Source: Pseudomonas viridiflava
GTDB lineage: Bacteria > Pseudomonadota > Gammaproteobacteria > Pseudomonadales > Pseudomonadaceae
Assembly (NCBI RefSeq): GCF_900589395.1
Contig: NZ_UUIS01000096.1
Span: forward strand, 62,001 to 126,000
DNA: 64,000 nucleotides
Direction: 5' to 3'
Shown piece by piece: positions 43,030-51,294 of this stretch. Below the pieces are notes generated by a model. It searched no databases, was not told the origin of the DNA, and was given only the letters and a program-made list of their open reading frames with translations. The position numbers were made by a program, and so were the translations under genes. The first letter of the stretch is position 1; every line of letters starts with the position of its first letter.

Positions 43030-43935
43030 TCAGTGGCGGGTGGTCGAGGGCGAGCCGACGCCGCCGCCTGCAAACAGCTGGGCGACGTCGGTGCTGTCGA
43101 ACAGATAGCGTTCGTTGCAGAACTGACAATCGACTTCCACCGTCCCGCCGTGCTCGGCCACCAGCAACTGGGCGTCTTCCAGGCCCAGGCTGACCAGCGC
43201 GTTGCCCGAGCGCTCACGCGAGCAGCTGCAACGGAAGCAGATCGGCTGGATGTCGAACAGGCGCACCGGGTCCTGGTGATAGAGGCGGTGCAGCACGGTC
43301 TCGTTGTCCAGGCTCAGCAGCTCTTCAGTGGTCAGGGTGTCGGCCAGGGTCACGACATGCTCCCAGCTGGCGGCACGCTCGTCGGCGTCAGGGATGCGTG
43401 CCACGGGCAGTTGTTGCAACAACATGCCACGGGCACGCTGGCCGTCGGCCTTGAGCCAGAAGCGTGTGCCCAGTTGCTCGGACATCACGAAGTAGTTGGA
43501 AAGGCTTTGCGACAGGTCGGCGCCATCCAGGTCAACGATGCCCTGGTAGCGTTTGCCCTGGCGCGGGTCGATGGTCAGGGCCAGCGAGCCCTCGGGCATC
43601 AATTGCTGCAGGCCGGCATCGTCGTCGGTGATCAGGTCTTCGTCGTAGCGGGCGATGCCGCGCAGTTCACGTTCGCTGGAGCATTCGACCATCAACAGCG
43701 GCACCGCGCCGCTGGAGCGTGCCTGCAGAATCAGCAGGCCGTCGAACTTGAGGGTGCCGACCAGCAAGGCGGCGGCCGCCATCAGCTCACCCAGCAGGCG
43801 GGCAACCGGCGTCGGATAAGGGTGGCGGGCGAGCACTTCGTGATAGCTCTGGTCGAGGGCGACCAGTTCGCCGCGCACATCGCTCTCGTCGAAGATGAAG
43901 CGCTGGGTGAAATCGGTGTCGGGTAACTCTGGCAT
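43030..43935 (-). CDS. hslO: Redox-regulated chaperone Hsp33
   Basis: A 301-residue Hsp33. The redox switch zinc centre is visible as CFRCSC (CxC) and CQFC (CxxC) near residues 237-275. On oxidation the zinc is lost and the chaperone becomes active against aggregating proteins. Start MPELPDTDFTQRF agrees with the family; a longer in-frame ORF is unlikely. Lies upstream of pckA and downstream of hslR on the same strand. Confidence 0.96.
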   Translation of the reverse strand: MPELPDTDFTQRFIFDESDVRGELVALDQSYHEVLARHPYPTPVARLLGELMAAAALLVGTLKFDGLLILQARSSGAVPLLMVECSSERELRGIARYDEDLITDDDAGLQQLMPEGSLALTIDPRQGKRYQGIVDLDGADLSQSLSNYFVMSEQLGTRFWLKADGQRARGMLLQQLPVARIPDADERAASWEHVVTLADTLTTEELLSLDNETVLHRLYHQDPVRLFDIQPICFRCSCSRERSGNALVSLGLEDAQLLVAEHGGTVEVDCQFCNERYLFDSTDVAQLFAGGGVGSPSTTRH

Positions 43936-44151
43936 AAAAAGGGTCTTCGATGAGGGGGTGGAAAAGCCGCAGGCCCAGGCAGCGTAGCAGCACAACGCCT
44001 ACAGGTCAGGGGCTGCACGGCAGGCCTGCAAGCCTGCCGACGACGCCTGGGCCCTGGCCGGCAAAGGCGCATTATGCCGGCTGGCGGCGCCGACGTCGGC
44101 TCAATCGGATTGATGTCAATTATCGATCCCGGCGCTGCGCAGGGGCGTGGC

Positions 44152-44559
44152 TCAGTCCCGGGACTGGCCGTCGCGGAACTCGAAAAACTGGCGACGCTGC
44201 TTCTTGGTCGGGCGGCCATCGGTGGTGACGCCTTCGTGGCCGGCCTTGCGCTGGGCCGCCGCCGCTTCACGGCTGGCAATGCTCTGCGGGGTTTCGCTGT
44301 ACAGCGTTTGGGCCTCGGGAGCGCCGCGGCGCACTGTCGACAGGGCCTGCACCACCACCGTGCGCTCGTCAAAACCGGTGCGGATCCTGAACTCGTCACC
44401 GATGCGCGGCTCCTTGCCGGGCTTGCATCGCTCGCCGCGCCAGTGCACCTTGCCACTTTCTATCGCCGCCTTGGCCAGGGCGCGGGTCTTGTAGAAGCGC
44501 GCCGCCCAGAGCCATTTATCCAGCCTGACCTTTTCGTCTTCTTCGGGCTTTTTTGCCAT
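44152..44559 (-). CDS. hslR: Ribosome-associated heat-shock protein Hsp15
   Basis: A 135-residue S4-domain RNA-binding protein (RLDKWLWAARFYKTRALAKA at the N-terminus, basic C-tail RPTKKQRRQFFEF). Hsp15 binds 50S subunits carrying a nascent chain and helps recycle stalled ones. Start at 44559 follows AAGGAATT. Upstream of hslO as in related genomes. Confidence 0.95.
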   Translation of the reverse strand: MAKKPEEDEKVRLDKWLWAARFYKTRALAKAAIESGKVHWRGERCKPGKEPRIGDEFRIRTGFDERTVVVQALSTVRRGAPEAQTLYSETPQSIASREAAAAQRKAGHEGVTTDGRPTKKQRRQFFEFRDGQSRD

Positions 44560-44735
44560 ATGAATTCCTTGTGTGTGTGGCAGTCTGAGCTGTATCAGTA
44601 CTGCCACTTGAATGATCAGGGGCGATTGCCAGCACGCTGGCCTCGCCAATGATCGAGAACATGATGCAAGCCCCCCCGGATTGTCAAAACCAACCATCCG
44701 GAATTTGATTGCCCGCCCACCTCTGGAGGTGCCAC

Positions 44736-45518
44736 ATGACCGACTTTCCAGCCTCGTTGACAGCCCCTAGAACGGGCTGCCAGGGATGTACGGGCAGCCC
44801 GGCTCTGGATTTTTCATTCGCATACGCTTATCAGCCCATCGTGGACCTGCGCGACCAGTCGATTTTTGCCCACGAAGCGCTGGTGCGCGGCCCCAACGGC
44901 GAAGGAGCCCTTTCGGTGCTCAGCCAGGTCAACGACCAGAATCGCTACCGCTTCGATCAGAGCTGCCGGGTGGCCGCCATCGCCGGCGCCGCGCAACTGG
45001 GCATGACCGAGCGCCTGTCGATCAACTTCCTGCCCAATGCCGTGTACCGCCCTGAATTGTGCATACGCAGCACCCTGGAAGCGGCCCGCACGTATGATTT
45101 CCCCATCGAGCGGCTGATTTTCGAAACGGTCGAGGGCGAGTACCTGGCCGATGTCGACCATTTGCTCAATGTGCTGCGCCAGTACCGCGATTTCGGTTTC
45201 ATGACCGCCATCGACGATTTCGGCGCCGGTTATTCGGGGCTGACGCTGCTGGCCAGTTTTCAACCGGACCTGATAAAACTCGACATAGATCTGATTCGCG
45301 ATATCCACCTGCATCGCGCGCGGCAGGCTATTGTTCGCGCAGTCGTACACATGTGTGCCGACCTTGGGGTCACGGTGATTGCCGAAGGCATAGAGCATCG
45401 TGAAGAGCGGGACTTTCTCGCCGATTGCGGTATTTACCTGATGCAGGGCTACTGGTTCGCCCGGCCTGCATTCAAAGCCCTGGCCAGGGTTGAGCCCGAG
45501 GCCTGGCAAACGTCTTGA
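44736..45518 (+). CDS. rimA: EAL-domain c-di-GMP phosphodiesterase RimA
   Basis: A 260-residue stand-alone EAL protein with no membrane or sensor domain. Catalytic elements are intact: HEALVRGP, Asn in INFLPN, Glu in IFETVE, IDDFGAGYSGL, Lys in LIKLD, IAEGIEH and MQGYWFARP. It should hydrolyse c-di-GMP. First gene of the rimABK operon described in P. fluorescens, where RimA adjusts RimK activity. TGGAGGTG precedes the ATG. Confidence 0.9.
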   Translation: MTDFPASLTAPRTGCQGCTGSPALDFSFAYAYQPIVDLRDQSIFAHEALVRGPNGEGALSVLSQVNDQNRYRFDQSCRVAAIAGAAQLGMTERLSINFLPNAVYRPELCIRSTLEAARTYDFPIERLIFETVEGEYLADVDHLLNVLRQYRDFGFMTAIDDFGAGYSGLTLLASFQPDLIKLDIDLIRDIHLHRARQAIVRAVVHMCADLGVTVIAEGIEHREERDFLADCGIYLMQGYWFARPAFKALARVEPEAWQTS

Positions 45519-45537
45519 GCCGTACGGAATCGCGCCT

Positions 45538-46014
45538 TTGAAAACATTCGATCATCTGACAGTCATCGGCCTGCGCGAGTGGGTGGCGCTGCCCATGCTG
45601 GGGGTTGCCGGCCTGCGTGCCAAGATCGACACCGGGGCCAGCACCTCGAGCCTGCACGCCACCGAGATCGAACCGTTCGAACGCGACGGTGAAACATGGG
45701 TGCGCTTTAATGCCCACCTGGGCACGGTGGTGCAGTTGCGGCATCGCCGTTGCGAGGCGCAACTGGTGGCGCGCAAGACCATCAAGAGCTCCAACGGCCA
45801 TGCGCAGGTCCGCTATGTGATACGGACCACGCTGGCCCTGGGGGATCGCGTCTGGCCGGTGGAATTCACCCTGGCCTGTCGCAAGTCGATGCGGTATCGG
45901 CTGCTGTTGGGTTCAAAAGCCTTGATTGACGGCCAACTGGTGGTCAACCCGGGCATCAAATATGTACAAGACAAGCCGGTGTTCCCGGCCTCCAACCCCT
46001 CAGGTGTTGCATGA
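45538..46014 (+). CDS. rimB: RimB, retropepsin-like aspartic protease-type protein
   Basis: A 158-residue protein with the aspartic-protease-like motif KIDTGASTSSLHA (about 36-48), the core of the ATP-dependent zinc protease/RimB family. In P. fluorescens RimB acts on RpsF modified by RimK. The TTG at 45538 is chosen, 19 bases after rimA; an earlier in-frame start inside rimA is possible. Overlaps rimK by four bases. Confidence 0.88.
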   Translation: MKTFDHLTVIGLREWVALPMLGVAGLRAKIDTGASTSSLHATEIEPFERDGETWVRFNAHLGTVVQLRHRRCEAQLVARKTIKSSNGHAQVRYVIRTTLALGDRVWPVEFTLACRKSMRYRLLLGSKALIDGQLVVNPGIKYVQDKPVFPASNPSGVA

Positions 46015-46916
46015 AGATCGCTGTGCTTTCGCGTAATCCGCGTCTGTATTCCACCCGCCGGCTGGTTGAAGCCGGCATCGAGCGTGGCCATGAGATGGTG
46101 GTGATCGACACCCTGCGCGCCTATATGAATATCGCCAGCCACAAGCCGCAGATTCACTATCGCGGCAAGCCGCTGTCGGGCTTCGATGCGGTGATCCCGC
46201 GCATCGGGGCGTCGGTGACGTTCTACGGCTGCGCGGTGCTGCGCCAATTCGAAATGATGGGCGTGTTCCCGCTCAACGAGTCGGTGGCCATCGCCCGTTC
46301 GCGCGACAAGTTGCGCTCGCTGCAGTTGCTGTCACGGCGCGGCATCGGCCTGCCGGTAACCGGCTTTGCCCACTCGCCGGACGACATCCCCGACCTGATC
46401 CAGATGGTCAACGGCGCGCCGCTGGTGATCAAGGTCCTGGAAGGCACCCAGGGCATCGGGGTGGTGCTGTGCGAGACAGTCTCGGCCGCCGAATCGGTGA
46501 TCGAGGCATTCATGGGCCTCAAGCAGGACATCATGGTCCAGGAATACATCAAGGAGGCCGGCGGTGCGGACATCCGCTGCTTCGTGGTCGGCGACAAGGT
46601 GATTGCCTCGATGATGCGCCAGGCCAAGCCCGGCGAGTTCCGCTCCAACCTGCACCGTGGCGGCACCGCCAGCCTGATCAAGATCACCCCCGAAGAGCGC
46701 ATGACTGCCCTGCGCGCCGCCAAGGTCATGGGCCTGTCGGTGGCCGGCGTCGACATCCTGCGTTCCAACCACGGTCCGCTGGTGATGGAAGTCAACTCCT
46801 CGCCGGGCCTGGAAGGCATCGAGACCACCACCGGCAAGGACGTGGCCGGGATGATCATCGAGCACCTGGAAAAGAACGGCGGCCCGAACATGACCCGCAC
46901 CAAGGGCAAGGGGTGA
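46011..46916 (+). CDS. rimK: Ribosomal protein S6 modification protein RimK
   Basis: A 301-residue ATP-grasp ligase that adds glutamates to the C-terminus of ribosomal protein S6. Features: MKIAVLSRNPRLYSTRRLVE, the ATP-grasp core PLVIKVLEGTQGIGVVL, and metal-binding VMEVNSSPGLEGIE. Its ATG overlaps the rimB stop. RimK is regulated by c-di-GMP and by RimA/RimB in P. fluorescens, so this operon links second messenger to ribosome composition. Confidence 0.96.
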   Translation: MKIAVLSRNPRLYSTRRLVEAGIERGHEMVVIDTLRAYMNIASHKPQIHYRGKPLSGFDAVIPRIGASVTFYGCAVLRQFEMMGVFPLNESVAIARSRDKLRSLQLLSRRGIGLPVTGFAHSPDDIPDLIQMVNGAPLVIKVLEGTQGIGVVLCETVSAAESVIEAFMGLKQDIMVQEYIKEAGGADIRCFVVGDKVIASMMRQAKPGEFRSNLHRGGTASLIKITPEERMTALRAAKVMGLSVAGVDILRSNHGPLVMEVNSSPGLEGIETTTGKDVAGMIIEHLEKNGGPNMTRTKGKG

Positions 46917-47064
46917 GGCGCTGAACGCTGGCCCGTGACGCTGTCGACAAATCACGTAATCGAAGGCCGTGTTTTGCGTCCTGACGGATTTTTCCCCGCT
47001 CAATCGGGTCCTATCACCTCAGCCCCCATGAGCGGGTGAATCCAATCCAAGAAAGGACGACACA

Positions 47065-47502
47065 ATGTTGGCAACAAGGAACTGGGCAGCGCTGATTCTG
47101 GGTCTGTGCATGACCACCGGTGCGATGGCCGAAACCGAAGCGCCACGTCCGCCGGTGGGCGACCGGGTCGTGGCCTACTCGGGCACCCAGGGTGTCAAGG
47201 TCTGGACCCTGCGCTATGGCGAGCGCTCGGACAATCAGGCGCTGGTCGAGATCAACGGCATCGACAATGACTGGAACAAGCGCATCCAGAAGATGGATGT
47301 GGTCAAGACCAACAAGGACACGCGCTACTCCACCACCGTCGACGGCAACAAGTACGTGGCGCTGATCATCCAGGGCAACCACGGCGAACTGTATGTGCCG
47401 GGTGAGCAGCAGGCCATGTCGCTGAGCTACGACGACGTCTTGTCCAACGAGGGCAATGCCCAGCATTTCCTCACCGATTACCTGCAGCAGCCGGCCAAGT
47501 AA
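47065..47502 (+). CDS. Conserved secreted protein of unknown function
   Basis: A 145-residue protein with a signal peptide (MLATRNWAALILGLCMTTGA, cleavage near MAE) and a compact domain with YGERSDNQALVEINGIDNDW and the tail SYDDVLSNEGNAQHFLTDYL. A GAAAGGAC site precedes the ATG. Found at this position in other pseudomonads as far as I recall. No function can be assigned. Confidence 0.8.
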   Translation: MLATRNWAALILGLCMTTGAMAETEAPRPPVGDRVVAYSGTQGVKVWTLRYGERSDNQALVEINGIDNDWNKRIQKMDVVKTNKDTRYSTTVDGNKYVALIIQGNHGELYVPGEQQAMSLSYDDVLSNEGNAQHFLTDYLQQPAK

Positions 47503-47577
47503 GCGCCGGTTGCACAGGGTTGCAGGCGTCGGTGTCCATCAGGTGCGCCGGCGCGGTCGCCCCCGAGGAGCCCGCTC

Positions 47578-48246
47578 ATGAATCCACTGCGCCCCCGGTT
47601 CATTACCTTTGACTGCTATGGCACCCTCGCGCACTTCCAGATGAGCCCCATGACCCGTGGGCTGTTCGCAGACCGTGTGCCGCTGTCGCGCATGGACGCC
47701 TTCATCAAGGACTTTGCCGCCTACCGGCTCGATCAGGTCAAGGGCGACTGGATGCCTTATGACCAGATCATCCAGCAGGCCCTGGCGCGCACCTGCAAGC
47801 GCTGGAGCATCGAATACCGTGGCGAGGGCCAGGTGCTCTACAACGCCATTCCCGCCTGGGGCCCGCACCCGGATGTGCCGGCGGGGCTGGCCAGGATTGC
47901 CAGAGAGATCCCGCTGGTGATCTTTTCCAATGCCAGCGACAGCCAGATCATGGCCAACGTCGGGCAACTCGGCGCACCGTTCCACACGGTCTTCACCGCC
48001 GAGCAGGCCCGTGCCTACAAGCCGCGCCTGGCAGCGTTCGAATTCATGCTCGACAACCTGGGCTGCGGGCCGCAGGACATCCTGCATGTGTCATCGAGCT
48101 TTCGCTACGACCTGTTCCCCGCCCACGACATGAACATCATCCACAAGGTGTTCGTCGCCCGTGGTCACGAACAGCCGGCCAGCAGCGTCTACGGCTACCG
48201 ACAGATCAGCGACATCGGTGGGTTGCCGGCCCTGCTCGGGTTGTAG
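47578..48246 (+). CDS. HAD-family hydrolase, haloacid dehalogenase type II-like
   Basis: A 222-residue HAD enzyme. Nucleophile Asp12 is in ITFDCYGTL, the second motif in VIFSNASDSQ, and the lysine in ARAYKPRLAAFEF. Motif IV aspartates are in the HVSSSFRYDLFPAHD region. L-2-haloacid dehalogenase-like by overall order, but the physiological substrate is unknown. GAGGAG lies 8 bases before the ATG. Confidence 0.85.
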   Translation: MNPLRPRFITFDCYGTLAHFQMSPMTRGLFADRVPLSRMDAFIKDFAAYRLDQVKGDWMPYDQIIQQALARTCKRWSIEYRGEGQVLYNAIPAWGPHPDVPAGLARIAREIPLVIFSNASDSQIMANVGQLGAPFHTVFTAEQARAYKPRLAAFEFMLDNLGCGPQDILHVSSSFRYDLFPAHDMNIIHKVFVARGHEQPASSVYGYRQISDIGGLPALLGL

Positions 48247-48264
48247 AAACCTGCCTGCAAGGGC

Positions 48265-48675
48265 TCAAAGCCTGCGCCATGACGCCGGTTGTCTGAGGGT
48301 CCACGGCCCCGGACCGGTCAGGGCGATGCTGGCAAACAGTACGATAAACAGCCAGCCGAACTGGCCCTGTTCCAGGCTCCAGTCCGGGTGCACCACCCAC
48401 AGTGCGACCAGCAGCAGAAACAGAATCGGCAGGCAGGCCAGTCGCGTGGCGACGCCCAGGATGATCAGCAGCGGACACAGGATCTGCGCGAACAGCGCCG
48501 CCAGCAGCGTGACGTGCGGGCCCAGGCCCAGCGGGTCGTCGATGTGTTGCAGCTCCTGGCTCCAGTTGAGCAGCTTAGGCAGGCCATGCAGCTTGAACAT
48601 CAGCAGCGCGGCACTGACGCGCATGAACAACAGGCCAAAGGCCACGGAGCGGGGAAAGGGTTGAAGAGTCGTCAT
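48265..48675 (-). CDS. DoxX-family inner-membrane protein
   Basis: A 136-residue four-span DoxX protein (GLLFMRVSAALLMFKLHGLP, then LLAALFAQILCPLLIILG, PILFLLLVALWVV and FGWLFIVLFASIAL). Convergent with the HAD gene. Function of this family is poorly defined; some members join redox complexes. Confidence 0.87.
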   Translation of the reverse strand: MTTLQPFPRSVAFGLLFMRVSAALLMFKLHGLPKLLNWSQELQHIDDPLGLGPHVTLLAALFAQILCPLLIILGVATRLACLPILFLLLVALWVVHPDWSLEQGQFGWLFIVLFASIALTGPGPWTLRQPASWRRL

Positions 48676-48772
48676 GACAGGCGCTCAGGGAAGAATGAGC
48701 GCCGGACTATGGCAAGCACAGATGAGCAATGATTGAGCGGATGTGCTGTGGCACCGCGCGTAGGAGCCCAAC

Positions 48773-49023
48773 CCTGTGTCGCTGATACCGCGCCAAGGCG
48801 GCACGCTGTCGCGCATCAAACACCGATCGGTAGGAGCGCGCTCTGCCCGCGACCGGCTGCGTTAGCAGTCGTAAAATTTCAGCGTTTCGCAGATTTCCGT
48901 GAGCGCTTCGCACTCAATCGCCCGCAAGCCGCCTCCCACAAGCGGTGAATTTTAAACTCAATAAAATCAATAGCTTATTTTTATTAGAGCCCATCCTGTG
49001 TCGCTGATACCGCGCCAAGGCGG
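48773..49023. repeat. 29-bp direct repeats flanking a chimeric palindrome (copy E)
   Basis: A 29-base sequence (beginning CCTGTGTCGCTGATACCG) occurs at 48773-48801 and again at 48995-49023, each preceded by GAGCCCA. Between them, 48830-48940 is a family member whose left arm is the usual GTAGGAGCGCGCTCTGCC but whose right arm ends GCAAGCCGCCTCCCACA, i.e. the arm type of the tandem REPIN array. The rest of the gap is AT-rich (around 48960) with no gene. Confidence 0.8.
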
Positions 49024-49042
49024 GTGATCGCCTGCAGCCAAA

Positions 49043-51004
49043 TCAGCCGACCTTGAACCGTCCTACCAGCGCTTGCTGGAACTCGGCCAGGCGCGCCAGT
49101 TCCTGGCTGGTGACGGCGGTCTGCTGGGCGCCGGCGCTGACCTGGATCACCAGGTCATTGATCTCGTTGACGTTGCGGCTGATGTCGTCGGCCACCGCGC
49201 TTTGCTCTTCAGCCGCCGAGGCGATCTGAATATTGCGGTCGCTGATGCCCGACACGGCCTCGGCGATTTCAGCCAGCAGCTCGCCGGCGCGCCCGATGTT
49301 GTGGGCGCCCGCCCGGGCCTTGTCGAGGGTTTCCTGCATGGACCCGGTGGCGCGGTCGGAGCCTGCCTGCAAGCGGGCAATCATCTGCTGGATATTGCCG
49401 GTCGATTCCTGGGTCTTCTGCGCCAGGGTGCGCACCTCTGAGGCCACTACGGCAAAGCCGCGACCATGATCGCCGGCCCGGGCGGCCTCGATGGCTGCGT
49501 TCAGGGCCAGCAGGTTGGTCTGGTCGGCGATGCCGCGAATCACGTCCAGCACCGAGGAAATCGAATCGCTTTCCTGCTTGAGCTCATCGATGATCTGCGC
49601 GGTGTCCTGGGCCTGGCTGGACAGCTGCTGGATCAGTTCGATGGTGGTCTGCACTTCGCTGCTGCCTTGCGCGGTGTTGCGGTTGAGCTGCTGCGACAGC
49701 TGCGCCGCATCGTTGGTGCTCCTGGCCACATCGCGCACCGTGGTGCTCATTTCGGTGATCGCGGTGGCCACCAGCTCGGTGCTCTGGCGCTGTTGCTCGA
49801 CGCTGCGGCTGGTCTGCACGGTGACCGCCGAGGACTCTTCGGCGGCCGTGGCCACCTGCGCGGTGGCGTTGCTGATTTCCTGGACGACGCCGGTGATTTC
49901 CACGGCCATGCGATTGAGGTTGTTGCAGATCTGCCCGAACTCATCGCGGCTCTGATAAGTGGCGCGGGCAGTCAGGTCGCGTTGCGCCAGGCTCAGCAAC
50001 ACGCCGTTCACGTCGGCCACGGCGACATTGATCATGCGAATGATCAGGTACGACAGCACCGTCACCGCCGCCAGGGCGACCAGCACCGCCGCCAGGGTCA
50101 GCCACAAGGCGCGGCCGGCCTTGTCACGTGCCTGTACGGCCAGGTCGCCGACTTCGTTGCCCAGTGCTTCTTCCACCTCACTCATCAGGTCGATGCGGCG
50201 GGTGGCGGTTTCGAACCAGGTTTCGGCTTTTATGCCCAGGGCCTGGCCCAGCGGCAGCTCGAAGGCCAGGCGTTGCAGGCGCGCCACTTCCACGGCGCTT
50301 GGGTCCTGCATGCGGGTGTCGAGCTGGCGCAACTGCTCGTCCGAAGACTTGCGCCGGAAGTTTTCCGCGTAGGCGCCAAATTCACCCAGGTTGCGGCTGA
50401 AGCGCGACAGCAGGGTGGCATCGAAGTGGTCCTGGCTGAACACCAGCCCCAGGATCACCCGCTCGCGACCGGCGCGTTCTTTCATTTCGATGAACTGGTT
50501 GAGGGCGCTCAGCGCATGAATGATCGCCGGCTCGTTGATACCCGCTTCCAGCGAATGGGTGTAGCCGGCCAAGGCCTGGATGGTCTCGGTGTAGCGGGCG
50601 CCGGAGTCGGTGCTGGTCATGGCCTGTGCGTCGACCTGCTGGCGAGTGCCTGGCAAGGCTTGCAGCACTGTGAGCGCCTTGTCGAGCGCCGGGCTGTCGC
50701 CATTGGTCAGCGCACGGGTGGCGGCCAGCGCCTGGTCGGTGTCCTGGCGCAGGCGCGCCAGCCGGTCACCCATCGAGCGGCCCTTGCTGCTCAGAAAGAC
50801 ACCGCTGGCGCCACGCTCGCGCTGCAATGTAGTGATCAGGCGGCTGATCTGATGGGCGGTGGCGCTGGCTGTCACGGTGTGGTTCATGTCGCGCAGGGTC
50901 TTGTAGTTATCGACCACGAACAAGGCGGCCAGCCACAGGAAGCCCAGCAGCGGCAGGAGGAGGATCAATAACAGTTTGGTGCGTAACGGGGCATTCTTGA
51001 GCAT
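49043..51004 (-). CDS. Methyl-accepting chemotaxis protein with NIT sensor domain
   Basis: A 653-residue chemoreceptor. N-terminal span (LLLILLLPLLGFLWLAALFVV), a long periplasmic domain with the nitrate/nitrite-sensing (NIT) pattern ISRLITTLQRERGASGVFLS, second span (ALWLTLAAVLVALAAVTVLS), HAMP, and a full signalling domain (SSVLDVIRGIADQTNLLALN, EAARAGDHGRGFAVVA). It may sense nitrate or nitrite. It stands next to the ANR-linked bd oxidase operon. Start MLKNAPLRTK chosen by AAGGCG and membrane-span fit. Confidence 0.9.
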   Translation of the reverse strand: MLKNAPLRTKLLLILLLPLLGFLWLAALFVVDNYKTLRDMNHTVTASATAHQISRLITTLQRERGASGVFLSSKGRSMGDRLARLRQDTDQALAATRALTNGDSPALDKALTVLQALPGTRQQVDAQAMTSTDSGARYTETIQALAGYTHSLEAGINEPAIIHALSALNQFIEMKERAGRERVILGLVFSQDHFDATLLSRFSRNLGEFGAYAENFRRKSSDEQLRQLDTRMQDPSAVEVARLQRLAFELPLGQALGIKAETWFETATRRIDLMSEVEEALGNEVGDLAVQARDKAGRALWLTLAAVLVALAAVTVLSYLIIRMINVAVADVNGVLLSLAQRDLTARATYQSRDEFGQICNNLNRMAVEITGVVQEISNATAQVATAAEESSAVTVQTSRSVEQQRQSTELVATAITEMSTTVRDVARSTNDAAQLSQQLNRNTAQGSSEVQTTIELIQQLSSQAQDTAQIIDELKQESDSISSVLDVIRGIADQTNLLALNAAIEAARAGDHGRGFAVVASEVRTLAQKTQESTGNIQQMIARLQAGSDRATGSMQETLDKARAGAHNIGRAGELLAEIAEAVSGISDRNIQIASAAEEQSAVADDISRNVNEINDLVIQVSAGAQQTAVTSQELARLAEFQQALVGRFKVG

Positions 51005-51189
51005 GAGTGTGTCGCCTTTTGGTGCATGGGTTCGGCGCACTTGTCAGGCACGCCTGCCTTTTCATGCCTTATCGTCACGGCTTGCAGAAAACTGAGTGTC
51101 GGCGGCAACGAATGGGTGAACGGTCAATGGGAGGATGCGAGAAGCATGCCCGGGCGGCGCAGTCTGCGATGCCGGCTGGCAATTAGCCA

Positions 51190-51231
51190 TTGACCTGGAT
51201 CAGTAACCGATCAGAACCACGGGCGTAGCAT
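51190..51231 (+). promoter_or_regulatory. ANR/FNR-type promoter of the cyd operon
   Basis: TTGACCTGGATCAG (51190-51203) matches the FNR/ANR box TTGAT-N4-ATCAA at 8 of 10 positions; TTGAC-N4-ATCAG is a form known for ANR sites. TAGCAT at 51226-51231 is a -10 placed so that the predicted start (about 51238) lies 41.5 bases from the box centre, the geometry of FNR-activated class II promoters. The cydD start follows about 57 bases later. Confidence 0.65.
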
Positions 51232-51294
51232 GGCGGCCTGAGCGACCGGCCTGTGTGCCGTTGCCGTCCCCACCAGCCAAACAGTGGCCACCCC

